A DNA stretch of 64,000 nt from Lasiosphaeria ovina (lineage: Eukaryota > Ascomycota > Sordariomycetes > Sordariales > Lasiosphaeriaceae). Positions 24,046 through 33,590 of the stretch are shown here, piece after piece. A program made the position numbers and the translations under genes. The stretch spans positions 3,162,001-3,226,000 of the forward strand of contig JAULSN010000002.1 in the NCBI GenBank assembly GCA_033439765.1. Direction: 5' to 3'. The notes beneath the pieces are model-generated. The model searched no databases and was not told the origin of the DNA. It was given only the letters and a program-made list of their open reading frames with translations. Each line of letters opens with the position of its first letter. Within the stretch, counting starts at the first letter, position 1.

Positions 24046-25095
24046 ATGTCGCCTCCTGGCCCCGATCCTTTAAAAGGAAGAATGTCCCGAGTCCGGCTAT
24101 CTCCGTCCATGGGCCGGTACAAACGGCATGCGTCTTCGGAGGATCAGAATTGGGTCATCGCACGGAGCCTGAAAGCCCAGTACCTCCGAGACATGAGACG
24201 CTATCGGTTTCAGTGTTTTTTGGGAAAGCTTTCGCCTTTTCCCGCGCCTTCTCCCGCGCCTGCTCCTCCTACCAAGCCAGTCTGCCCAAGTACTAGGCCG
24301 TTCAAGTGGCTCATCTCGTCTCATCACGTGCCCCAGGAGTACCACGGCTGGAAACGTCTCCGAGACCAGGCGCCGTGGTACTTGCAACTCCGATTCCTAT
24401 TTGTCGATATGCCTAAGCAGCTACGATCCGAGGGCGGGATATACCTATGGCGCGACAATATGGTGGAACACCTGAGCGGTTCGGTAATCGAGAAATCTCA
24501 GCGGTCAAGCCGCCGCCACCTAAAGTTTGCCAAACGGCTGGTTTTCTCGGTACAGGCAAACGACCAACATCACTCCCTGGCCGGGCGTTGGCTCGTTGTT
24601 TGCTACCTCTGGGGCCAGAGTCGTGAGTGGATACAAAACGTGAACATCAGAAGCTTGGTGTCATTCGGCAGTGCATTTTGGTGAGCATCCATTACTCTAA
24701 CCCCTATTCTTTTTCACTTCTCTTTCGAACAAGAAAATAAAGTAAAGAGCCTTATCACCTTCTAACGAGGACCCTCCACCAGCGTCCGAGGCTATAAGTT
24801 AGAGACTCGTAAAGCTAAGCCCATACACGAATGGAATCTATTCTACGAGTACCAACGCGGAGTTGCTACCTACCGCCAGTCGACGAGGCTATTTTATGGG
24901 AGCTTTTTGTGGGGCTACAACCCACCCGAGGTGCTGCCAGGAATGGCTTTGCCGGCAACACACCTTCAACTCGCAGATCTCATGCAAACACAAGCGAGAG
25001 CCCTGATTTGTGCGAGCCACGAGAGGCCCGCCGAGTTTCAGAAGGAGGATTTCTCGGCGTACCCGCCCCTGGTTATAATGCCACCCTCCCGCTAA
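24046..25095 (+). CDS. Uncharacterised two-exon fungal protein
   Basis: Two exons, 24046-24680 and 24783-25095, joined in phase 2 across a GTGAGC...CACCAG intron, give 315 residues. The join was inferred because both frames continue with protein-like composition: WYLQLRFLFVDMPKQL and RWLVVCYLWGQSREW before the intron, and HEWNLFYEYQRGVATYRQ, YGSFLWGYNPPEVLPG and KEDFSAYPPLVIMPPSR after it. A Pro/Ala-rich linker lies near residue 70. No signal peptide, membrane helix or known catalytic motif was recognised. The sequence is rich in aromatic and basic residues. It sits about 1.5 kb outside the left recombinase-element end, in the repeat-rich flank, and appears intact. Function unknown. Confidence 0.5.
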
Positions 25096-25439
25096 GACAT
25101 AGTTCCATTGGATGTAGAACAAGAATATAACTAGTACTTTCTAGCTAGTCCCAGCCTTCCCAAAGAGGGCAGGTGTTGATAAAAGTCAAACAGATAGGTA
25201 TCTGAATGCAGCAAAAGGTTTACGAAAAGACTTTGAAAATTCAATAATTTACACTTACGATAACGTTGGGGCAAGGGTCAATTAAATTTCGATTGTACAA
25301 TACAATCTAGTCCTGGAATATGTATTGCGAGCGCCTTTCTAGGCTATCTGGTTTCGACCACCACGTCTTAGTCGTATTCACGAGAGGCGGACCCTACTGT
25401 GATAGCTGCTACTGCGATCTGTGGGAGGATTTCCTGGTC

Positions 25440-25580
25440 GGTGGTCTCGGCGGAGGTAAAAATATATCCGCGGTACGAAAAAAACTATAGCCACGAGGGC
25501 TGCCGCGACGCGAAGAATGTTGTGAAGAAGCTTGAGTACGCTGTGAACTCGCTGGCGATACTTGCTAAAGTCAACGTCAG
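25440..25580 (-). pseudogene. Degenerate copy of a short membrane-peptide gene (copy 1)
   Basis: Reading right to left, a frame encodes YRQRVHSVLKLLHNI followed by a hydrophobic stretch (AAALVAIVFF) and YFYLRR. It aligns residue by residue with the intact 64-aa gene 0.4 kb to the right and with a third copy at 48.35 kb. The upstream coding part seen in that gene is not recognisable here, so this is treated as a fragment. The two left copies flank an LTR-like repeat. Confidence 0.5.
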
Positions 25581-25617
25581 GTCTAGAACTAATCTAGAGT
25601 GAGGGCAGCGGTTGGGG

Positions 25618-25907
25618 AAGTATCGCCCAAAATTTGACCCTGGTATGCAAAATGCCCACTTTTTCTCCCTTACACCCTCCCTTACACTCTCCCTTGCGTT
25701 CGGAATGCCCTCAAACCGACTGCCTCCCTTACACCGAGGATTCGTTCAATTCTACGGCATTCCTTTTGCCCGAAATGCCTGGCCTGTATACGGACTTCCG
25801 TGGGGTTATTCAGAGGCCTTGTTGGCTATAAGAAGGCACTTTTACCTGTATTTTAGACCGATCTAACCAGACAATTCAATGCTTAGTCAATCCAGATCAT
25901 ATGCAAT
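25618..25907 (+). repeat. LTR-like dispersed repeat, copy a
   Basis: About 290 bases clearly related to 47287-47590 in the same orientation. Shared blocks include CTCCCTTGCGTTCGGAATGC, a TTGGCTATAAGAAGG promoter-like segment, TTTTACCTGTATTTTAGACC and AACCAGACAATTCAATGC. The other copy begins TGTGTCGCC directly after a polypurine-like GGGGGG, so this copy is best read as a diverged solo LTR of a copia-type element. Confidence 0.75.
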
Positions 25908-25981
25908 AGGAAGCATACGTGGAGATGCAACAGAGCCCGGATTCGACATCGTAATCGGGAGGCGGTCGTGAACTTGGCGAT

Positions 25982-26176
25982 TCAACCCCGGCGGAGGTAA
26001 AAGTGGATGCGCGATGCGAAAAAAATAATGGCCACGAGGGCCGCGACAACAACAAGAATGTTGAAAATAAGCTGAAGTACGCTTCGTACTCGCTGGCGAT
26101 AGATAGTCCCTGATTCGGGGTCAAGGCGATAATCCGGCGTTTGGGTACGTAGTGGCAAAAGTATAGACGCCGCCAT
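25982..26176 (-). CDS. Short single-pass membrane peptide (copy 2)
   Basis: A 64-residue frame with ATG at 26176 (MAASILLPLRTQTPDYRL). It contains YRQRVRSVLQLIFNI, then a hydrophobic helix (LVVVAALVAIIFF) and a basic end (RIHFYLRRG). A longer version using an upstream GTG is possible. The same motif recurs at 25440-25580 and at 48341-48475. It could be the detached C-terminal tail of a larger, unrecognised fungal membrane protein rather than an independent gene. No function is assigned. Confidence 0.4.
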   Translation of the reverse strand: MAASILLPLRTQTPDYRLDPESGTIYRQRVRSVLQLIFNILVVVAALVAIIFFASRIHFYLRRG

Positions 26177-26573
26177 CCTCGGCTCTAGTCGCCAGAGCGT
26201 CGACACAAACGAATTGCTAGTATTTTGGGAGTACTGGCGGTGAGTACTACGCCGACAATTAAATATTTATATCGGGCGGTGGGGTAAGATGAGAGGATGG
26301 GAGCATTACATTCAGGTCCTGAGTTTCTGCAACTGTTGGAATCACCAGGGTACCGGTACTGGAATCAACAGGGTGTTGCTGTCGCCGAAAAACTGGTGGT
26401 TCAAGTGATGGATTGCAGATGTGTGTTCTTGGAGAGGTTAGGTTCGGTGGAATAGGCCGAAGGCCAATCTATATAATTAGCTGAAGTCGATTTTTTTATG
26501 AATTTCATGATATTCAGATTTTTTCCGAAATGTGCCAACCCTACACTAGTCTGGAAAAGCCATCGTAGGTAAA
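26177..26573. other. Spacer left of the recombinase-element end
   Basis: About 400 bases of AT-rich DNA. It contains a short imperfect direct repeat (GGAATCACCAGGGT and GGAATCAACAGGGT near 26338-26373). No gene was seen. Confidence 0.4.
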
Positions 26574-26645
26574 TTACACATTAAGTCGAGAATTTGCTGT
26601 TGGAGCCGCCGAATTTGGCTGGCGCATGTCGCTAATTTCGGCGGC
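26574..26645 (+). mobile_element. Left outer end of a DUF3435 (Starship-like) element
   Basis: It begins with TTACACATTAAG and CGAGAA, then a 41-bp block at 26605-26645. That block starts GCCGCCGAATTTGGCTGGCG and ends TTCGGCGGC, so its 9-bp ends are inverted repeats of each other. The same 41-bp block (36 of 41 identical by eye) occurs inverted at 54163-54203. In each case it lies outside and upstream of a DUF3435 recombinase gene, and TTAC lies 31 bases further out. Captains of Starship elements are the first gene at the 5' end, so this is read as a 5' terminal region. The right end of the element has not been found. Confidence 0.6.
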
Positions 26646-26943
26646 GTTGACAGTGAGGCGCACTAGTCACAGTCATGTACTTAGTACCACTTCTCCGACC
26701 CCTACGCGGCTTGACCCCTCCACCCAGCTGGTCCACAGCCGCCGCCCCACCCATGTTCCAAGCGCAAGGCTTGGGGCATTCTGTTTCTTAAGGACATGTT
26801 TCCAGCATCCCGGATTCAGGACCTGACCTCCATTTTCGGCTCCCCAGTCTCAGCATGGTACAAAATGGCGGTTTTCGCACATTTCGCGCTCTCCGACTCT
26901 GCAGTAGAGTCGGAGGACTTCGCATTCAGCTTCATTCGAAGAC

Positions 26944-29513
26944 ATGGCTTCACGTGCCCCCGTACGACCGCTCCCAAATCCCAAGCGTCACTACGGGGAT
27001 TTCATCCAACGCTTCACGTAGCAAGAATCGGAGAGGCGAATTGCAAAAAGGCCAAAGACCCTCACAGCCGCCCAGCATGCCGCCCTCCGCGAGTAGCTCA
27101 AGGACGTTCAATTCCTCAAGCCAGACTATGCCGACAACACCAAGATCAATATTACGGGCATGCTACGAAAATGGAAGAGGTAAATAGGCCGTTCTCTCGC
27201 TCAATCAGTACCGTGGCTAACCGATATGGAGATACTGCGTATCTGCCGAGCTGATAGGGACTTGGGAAGAGGTTATCAAAAGAGTAGACCGAGCAATGGC
27301 GATGGATTTCCTCCTCCATTTGTATGAAGTATACAGGATCAAGTCTTGGGGTACCTCATAGGAATATTTTCGCCAATACAAGCAGTTGTACGCCAGCGCC
27401 ATAGGTCGCTACATGGATAGGAATAATAGTAGAGAAGTTCTCAAGGTAAGTCTCGTCTTAACGTCTGGTTCTGTTCTATGACGCGAATGCTGACGGACCG
27501 TGCAAGTGGTACGATGCGACCTTAGTCCCTCGCTTCGATCTCCAGGCGCCCAACAGCGGCGGAAAGGACGTCGCCGACTCCAGCGATCTGCTAGCCCTCC
27601 TGACCTTCAATATTGCCTACGATACCAGTATCGTCTCTTGGGAGAGGCATCGCATAAACCTATCGGGATGCTACCTCGGCCTTGCCTTAACGGGGGCGCG
27701 GCCGGCCGAGTTCGTGGACGGCGAGAAAAAGATCCCTAAGGACGGGTGTTTGGAGGAGCTTTTTGGCCCAAAAGCTATTGAGGGGCGCTCCTCCGCCGGC
27801 AAAGACGAAGATTGTACGCTAGATGACGATTCCAGGGTGCTGGAAGAGATACTCTCGCAAGAGACCGTGGGCCGCGGACGTCCAAAGTGTCTTTGTTATG
27901 AAGACATCTTACTAATGGTCGTGCGCCACCCGGACACCGGCGAGGACGTCTTGGCAATATCCATCAAGTTCATCCACTATAAGGGGGTAGACAACAAGCC
28001 CAAACCGTAGGTACTCCCCAGTTCTCCTAAATGGTCTTGGGCTTAAACGATATGCAATTTAGGACCGTCTTCTTCTTCACGCTTACCAGGAGGCTGATCT
28101 TCTATCTTAATACCGTTATCGTCAGTCTTGTAGTATACGACGGCGCGTTCGCGGCGCCGAGTTTGACTAGTGTCAGTCGAGTCTTTCAAGTGAAGAATCG
28201 CGGCCTAGTCAAGTTCACGCCGCTCCGGTAGAAGAAGGAATAGCTCAAGAGGCCTGTTTTCCGCCGATTCGACGGCTCCATCATCTCAGCGAGTGCAGGT
28301 GCGGCAGAGCACACACACAGCGGGATAAGCGGGAGTCAAGACACCCATTCAGAAGATGGACCTCCTCGATATGAATCTCCAGATGGACCTCCTCCATATG
28401 AACTTCCTCCAGATGAGCCTCCTCCATATGAACCTCCTCCATATGAACCTCTCCTATACCACAAACTGAGAGACGATATAGCGCGATAATCGCTAGACTA
28501 TGGATATGAGAGGCCGATTGAGCCAAAGGCCTGGCGTAGAGGAGCAGCAAATGTAGCTAACGGTATGTCTTTCCATACCCTGAGAGTGGCGCTTATCCTA
28601 AGAGTGAACAGGTAACGCATCTGACGCTATCCGCGATCAGATGATGCGCCACGATCCGAAGTAGGCCACGTTCAATAGCGTATATATCAACGAGAAGGTC
28701 CAGTTCCACCTACAGAACGTAGTACTGGATAAGCCGACCGAAGACAGCCTGATCGGAATGCTTTCGTATATAGGCCTTATACGCGACCCCCGCGCGCGTA
28801 AGGATATGGTCCCTGATGAGGCCTGGGCCGAATTGCCCCCCGATCCGGAGATCCTCGCGCTGGAGGCGGAGAGAGCACAGCTCAAAGGCGGTCAATACCG
28901 GATTACAGGCACGGAGCACGAGGACCGGATTCGAGAGCTTACTAGGTTGATTGCCCAAAAGAAGGCAAAGCGCGCCAAGGATTTCCGGCGGGGGTTCCGG
29001 GAGGATTAGTTCGACAACCGCCCGACCTGGGAGATTAAGGCGCAGGCCAATGGGGAGGAGGAGCTGGAGTACGTCGAGCCGGCCGTCGACCTGCAAATTC
29101 CGGAGCGTGCCGAGCTCGCAGAGATCCTGCGCAACCAGCCGGAAGGGTTGAGCTCTACGGCGCTCCTTGCACTCCGGATTCGGGCGGGCGAGCTCATGTC
29201 TATCCTATGTGGCAAGCGAGAGACCGTCAAACGTGAACGCATTCGGCAAAGAGCGCCCGCCGATGTTATGGTGAAGGAGAAGTCTCCCGGCCCAGACACG
29301 TTTCCGCTCTTGATATAGAGAACGTAATGCCCGCGCTGCATCGGGGATGAGAGCCTGTCCTACGAAGAGAGGACTTTCCAATACTGTCGGCCTGCTATGA
29401 TGTACGACCACTTCGATAGGGCACACGCGAGGCATATGGGCGATGCGAAGCAGATAGTATGCAACCACCCCAAGTGTCAGGGGGGGAGGTTGAAGTTCAA
29501 GCACTTGTGTTAA
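26944..29513 (+). pseudogene. DUF3435 tyrosine recombinase (captain-type), copy A, inactivated
   Basis: A nearly full-length DUF3435 gene with recognisable exons, starting MASRAPVRPLPNPKRHYGDF. Introns lie near 27180-27235, 27447-27506, about 28007-28062 and near 28562-28620. Conserved blocks include KINITGMLRKWKR, LTFNIAYDT, the catalytic-Arg motif LTGARPAEFVDGE, ETVGRGRPKCLCYEDILLMV, IKFIHYKGVDNKPKP, RRGAANVANG and RHDPK with a following Tyr. C-terminal Cys/His pairs (CPRC, CRPAMMYDHFDRAH) resemble a zinc-finger tail. In-frame stops occur at 27019, 27094, 27359, 28229, 28241, 28487, 28662, 29007, 29316 and 29325. Copy B has Gln, Trp and Gln at the positions of 27359, 28229 and 28487, as RIP-type C-to-T change would give. 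An in-frame PPPYE repeat at 28358-28455 is absent from copy B. Confidence 0.82.
28358..28455 (+). repeat. In-frame 15-bp tandem repeat encoding PPPYE units
   Basis: About six imperfect units of a CCTCCTCCATATGAA-type sequence inside recombinase copy A. They read GPPRYESPDGPPPYELPPDE and continue PPPYEPPPYEP, creating PPxY-like motifs that WW domains bind in other proteins. They replace the corresponding region of copy B, which has no repeat. Confidence 0.85.
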
Positions 29514-29599
29514 AGTATGGCTAGTTACCAGGGTTGTAGGGTCCTGAAGTGCAGGGCACTGCAGTAGCTGTGTTGGAGTTGTGAGTGTTGTGGCCGTTG

Positions 29600-29896
29600 T
29601 GTGGGTGCTGAGGGCGCTATACCTAGATTGTTTACTTTGCCTCACAGCACCTTCTCGAAACCCCTATACGTCTTGGCACACGTAAGACAAGCCCACTAGA
29701 AGACTGTAGAATACAGAGCTGTCTACAGAGCCTATGGGTCTCTAGAACCTTCTAGAGAGCCCACCTTAGGCCTATATAGACCTGTCCTTTCCCTTAGATA
29801 GATTTCCTTCTAAGTAAGCAAGCAAGCATTGCACTCACCACTCTTTGTACTATACTTCTATAATACAACTCCTCTCCGTCTTCTTCAGCACCCACA
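29600..29896 (+). mobile_element. LTR-like element with perfect 12-bp terminal inverted repeats
   Basis: The 297-base segment starts TGTGGGTGCTGA and ends TCAGCACCCACA, an exact inverted pair with TG...CA ends as in retrotransposon LTRs. It contains CCTATATAGACC near 29770 as a promoter-like site. The next bases are GTTGGTCCCGAAG, plausible as a primer-binding site, and a similar GTTGGTCC follows an LTR-like ...AACA end at 46320. Downstream leader sequence recurs at 46358-46489. It lies immediately 3' of the recombinase copy A pseudogene. Confidence 0.65.
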
Positions 29897-30075
29897 GTTG
29901 GTCCCGAAGACCCTGACTGCAGGGCAGAGTCCCCTACAGCCTACGAGGTAGACTGCTGAGCAGAGTCCTCACAGTCTGAGTGGCAGGCCTGTAGCAGAGT
30001 TCTACAGACCTGTAAGCAGTCAGTCAGTCTGCTTCCCTCAGTGCCTTGCAGAAGCACTGTTGTATCGGACCGTAG

Positions 30076-30223
30076 GGCACAGTTCCCTACAGTCTACCCT
30101 GCACTTGATCGACCTACCCTGCACTTGGTTCCCGACCACGCTAACGCTTCCGCTCCGCCTGCTGCATTGTGCACCCTATATAGGTGCTGAGTTCAGGCCT
30201 ATATAAGCACGCAGTTCAACAGT
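30076..30223 (+). repeat. Retrotransposon leader repeat, copy a
   Basis: It shares long exact blocks with 46358-46489 in the same orientation: GGCACAGTTCCCTACAGTCT, ACCCTGCACTTGGTTCCCGA, CCACGCTA and TATAGGTGCTGAGTTCAGGC. It has an extra partial duplication (ACCCTGCACTTGATCG). It sits downstream of the LTR-like element at 29600-29896. Confidence 0.8.
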
Positions 30224-30227
30224 TCTT

Positions 30228-30372
30228 TAAGTAAGTAATAATACGTTTATGTTTAGTTTTTTACTAGAGTAATCTCAGATGTGTTATCTTACCTAGGGAG
30301 CTTACCGTTGTCTTTGACCTACGCTTACACCATTCACTTTAAGGCGTTTAGGCCTTTACATTCCTTAGTTAT
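30228..30372 (-). mobile_element. Inverted LTR fragment
   Basis: The reverse complement aligns with 31008-31153: shared blocks include GGTGTAAGCGTAG, AAGACAACGGTAAGCT and CTGAGATTACTCTAG, ending in a TATT..CTTACTT motif. The pair forms an imperfect 145-bp inverted repeat with 635 bases between the arms. Confidence 0.65.
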
Positions 30373-30928
30373 ATTACTGTCTCTGTAAAGCCCCTAGAAC
30401 TACTTATATTCTAGTAGTTCTCTAGTGGACAGAGTTAGTATTATAATATTAAGTCTAATTTCCTAAAGTATATTGTAAGGAAAGAGCACCCCAAGCACAT
30501 GCGCACACCTTTGTGTGCGCCCACCACCTGTCACCAACTGGCCTGACCACTGCCAGTTGGCACAACCACTGCTGTTACAAGGAACGGAGCCCCTGAGCAT
30601 GTATATAAGCAGTGGCCCTCGCCCACCTTCCTTTGCGAGGGCCAGGTTGAAGTCTCACACCAATGCCACTCATTGCTCACCCTTCTTCTTGCCTACATTG
30701 TGACCACCTTGATCAGGCGTACCTGCCCTCTCTTACATATATCTTCTAATAATATCTTCTAATCTTTATTACCGCCTAAAGATTATAGCTAGTATTAGTA
30801 ATAAGGCCGTAAGCAAATAACATATTTACTAGGTACTAAAAGAAATAGTTAGAACATTTTCTCTTATATTAAAAATATCATCCCTGCTAGAGTACTATAC
30901 CGTATCCGCCTCGTTTCCTAAAGCTTCT
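30373..30928. other. AT-rich retroelement debris
   Basis: AT-rich sequence between the inverted LTR fragments. It has a TATATAAG box at 30602-30609 followed by a GGCCCTCGCCC...GCGAGGGCC hairpin (30612-30645). This resembles the promoter region of another LTR. No coding signal. Confidence 0.45.
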
Positions 30929-31153
30929 TGTTATAATCCCAACCCTGTTCATTAGAAAGCCGCTGGAATACAAGTGGTTCCCGGGGCTTCACGGAGAAAG
31001 TAGTGTGACTGAGGAATGTAAGGGTCTATACACCCTGAAGTGAAAGGTGTAAGCGTAGATTGAAGACAACAGTAAGCTTCCTAGGCAGGACAACACGTCT
31101 GAGATTACTCTAGCAGGTAACTGGACGTGAACGTGTATTGCTTACTTGGAGAC
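30929..31153 (+). mobile_element. LTR fragment beginning TGTTATAATCCCAACCCT
   Basis: It starts TGTTATAATCCCAACCCT, nearly identical to the start of the segment at 45024 (TGTTACAATCCCAACCCT). Its right part is the partner of the inverted copy at 30228-30372 and runs into ATTGCTTACTT.GAGA, which also recurs near 45221. It is likely one family of diverged LTRs. Confidence 0.6.
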
Positions 31154-31798
31154 CCTGTCTCCCTATCTGAGTGATCGTGGGCACGATCTTAGTATATATC
31201 TATATCTATTCACCCAATCAATAAGTCCCCGTGTTTTCTCGTCCCCGCGCTCGGGGCTCAGAGGCAACGGGGAGCCCCCCGTTCCTTTGACGCCCCGGCC
31301 TCGGGTCCTCAACTGCCCGGGCCCTCCTGATTGGCTCGCTTGTTCCACCAATGTCCTTTCATCACGGGGCGGCCCCATCCCCTTGGCGCCCCGCTCCCGT
31401 GCAGGTGAGCATCATGCAGATGAGAATCGTGACACTTCTATCCCGCGGCTTAGCATCCGCGATCGGCTACTTGCAGCAGCCTTTCAAACTGCTCGGATAA
31501 TATGAGGTGCCTTAACTAGACGAAGCAAAATCAAGCATAAGATTTAAAACTACTAGATATCGGGCATCCGGGTGACGACCCTCGCCAGGTAGGAACGAGG
31601 AGCGGGGCGAAAGCCCCTGAGCAGTTGAGAGAGCAACTCTCATCCGCTCGGCACCTGCAAGCCAGGGGCTACCACGCCACTGGTTCCCTTCATGTCTGGC
31701 AGGCGCAGTAGAATATAAAGACAATCGTCTCCCAATCATCCTAATTCTCTTCTTTGTCCTCCAAGTCCTCAATAAGATTTGTCTCTCCTTCCTATACC
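31154..31798. promoter_or_regulatory. GC-rich spacer with promoter-like sequence for the following frame
   Basis: It contains GC-rich inverted segments (CGGGGCTC..GGGGAGCCCC near 31251-31280 and a GGGGCGAAAGCCCC hairpin near 31603-31616), then a TATAAAG at 31714 and a pyrimidine-rich leader directly before the ATG at 31799. It may be part of an unrecognised element. Confidence 0.35.
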
Positions 31799-32150
31799 CA
31801 TGCCTTCTCCTATCTTCGGCAATATCCCTTCTTTAGCGCAGATTAATAGCCCGTTATGCCTGGAAGTAGCGCGACAATTCAGCCCGACTGTGGAACGAGC
31901 ACTATCTCTAGAGCATAACAAAATCAGCCACATAAATAGCGTGGGCATCGACCTGTTCCCGGTTGAAGTTGGTATTAATAGTAGTGTGGCGGTAGAGGAG
32001 GTAGGCTATATTAACCAGCACAAAAGCTTTCTAACAACAATGCTTTGCAGCCTCAGGAGACGACTCCAAACAATCCACGGTCAGGCAGTCAAAATGGGCG
32101 TTTCCAATCCATCCAACAGGCTACCCACCAGGAAGTCCCACGCAAGATAA
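31799..32150 (+). CDS. Hypothetical protein
   Basis: A 117-residue frame starting MPSPIFGNIPSLAQINSPL, with a TATA-like box 85 bases upstream and a good start context. The first 85 residues look protein-like (EVARQFSPTVERALSLEHNK, then NSSVAVEEVGYINQHK) while the last part is basic and may be a read-through past a splice site. No family was recognised. It could be the start of a retroelement gag-like gene, given the surrounding LTR debris. Confidence 0.3.
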
Positions 32151-32867
32151 CAGCCCTACTCGATATGCACAATACAACACGCGACGGCCAGCCCTCAATA
32201 AGAACTTCACGTGGAAAGTCCGGGAAGCCGGGTCATGGGATGATTATTTTGAGGAGAGCGCGACCGTCTCGTGGAGTACGTAGTCGGAGGAGAAGCAATC
32301 GTTCCAAACGGGTAAACTAGGTATAGCAAACAATAACTATAGATGGATAGTTTGATATGGAATGGGCACTAGGGCCGACAACTTTGGAGATTAAAATTGC
32401 AGTGCGGACACAAGGGACAGGGAGATCAGCGTTAATGTCTTTAATTCTGAAACTTGAAGAGTTTTGGCATCCGACCTGAAACAAAAGATGGTCACCGCTT
32501 GGATCGGCGCGCGCTAAAATTGCGGTGCTGGCGGCTTGTTGCTTGCCGCGTTGGACCAATGGTGGGTCCTTGGCGCCGTTGAACGCATGCGGCCGGCTAA
32601 CAGCAGTTCTTTGCCGGCTGTAACGTTACCCGTATTAGATGCGGCGATTTCGACGACTGCAAACCGAGACGTGCGAGGCGCGGCCGCCGGAGCAACACTA
32701 GGAATTGACTCCATCCTCAATGAAGACATTCCCCCCGGGCAGAAGCCGCTTCGCAGCCTACATTAGAAAACGCGCCTGGCCATTTCGGGTGTCCCAAAAA
32801 GCCCAACTCAAAAAAACGCGGTCGAGCGGGTAAACGCCGTTTGATTGGTGGGATTTATCTCAGCAGG
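32151..32867. other. Unassigned sequence
   Basis: 700 bases with short open frames and no recognisable motif. One frame downstream of 32090 reads ALNKNFTWKVREAGSWDDYF, which looks protein-like but has stops on both sides. Confidence 0.35.
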
Positions 32868-33041
32868 CTCAGACCTCTTTTTCAGGCGTAGAAAATAAAG
32901 GAAGGTGCCTGCGGCACCCCCCCCCATAAAAGAAGGCACCCTAGACCGCATTCGTATCCTGTGACCCGCAAATTTTTGGTGTGGCACAGATAGACCCACT
33001 TGGACCCACATTGCACAGAACGCCTGAAAAAGAGGTCTGAG
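32868..33041. repeat. Perfect 22-bp inverted repeat enclosing 130 bases
   Basis: Positions 32868-32889 and 33020-33041 are exact reverse complements (core CAGACCTCTTTTTCAGGCG). The interior has a smaller GTGCCTGCGGCAC hairpin and a C9 run. The size and structure fit a small MITE-like element or a long hairpin. No flanking target duplication was identified by eye. Confidence 0.75.
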
Positions 33042-33437
33042 AGAAAAATGTTGCCGGGGGGGGGCATAGCTCTCTGCGCCCCATACAAATAGAAAAAATG
33101 TCAAAAAGTTATCCTGCAACTGCACAACAACAACACATCTTCAAAATATGAAAATATATGTCTGAGGATGCTGAGACGCGCGCAAGTCTTTTGGTATAAT
33201 TTTTATGTCGTTGGAGGAAGTAGAAGTGTCATTCGTAATGTCAAACGGAAAAACAACCATAGATCTCTGTCTTTTTGCCGTGACCTTCATCCCAACTATG
33301 CCATCACAACAGGGCCGAAAAATCTGAAAATTTGCACATAGAATGCCCTCGCGCAGGGCATCCTCCGCATGTAATCTTTTCCTCCTACAACCTACCTCTT
33401 CTATTTGACCTCCCGGAAGACCGCCCGCACCGCCAAA

Positions 33438-33590
33438 ATGGACGAAAATGCGCGTAAAAAGCGCATCAACGACGTGATCTGTAAGATCACAGGCGCAAAG
33501 GAAGCCCGCCAGGGACAGGTTGAGGCAGTATATCGGCTTGTACACCAGCAAAAGGATACAGTCCTCGTCGCCGCGAGCATATATAGGCCA
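33438..33590 (+). pseudogene. RecQ-like helicase N-terminal fragment
   Basis: The frame reads MDENARKKRINDVICKITGA then KEARQGQVEAVYRLVHQQKD and TVLVAAS. This matches the Q-motif-to-Walker-A approach of fungal RecQ-type helicases (typically GQ.EA...L....DT.LVAATG.GKS). The frame breaks just before the GKS of Walker A, where the sequence switches to the antisense DUF6589-like gene. It is therefore a broken 5' end of about 50 codons. Confidence 0.5.

Noticed and set aside
27714..28010. Independent small gene with GRGRPKCLCYED motif
   Set aside because: It is the middle exon of DUF3435 copy A, as shown by alignment to copy B and by flanking exons.
28281..28550. Minus-strand frame with EEVHMEEVHL repeats
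   Set aside because: Antisense reading of the PPPYE repeat in copy A; the plus-strand frame matches recombinase blocks on both sides.
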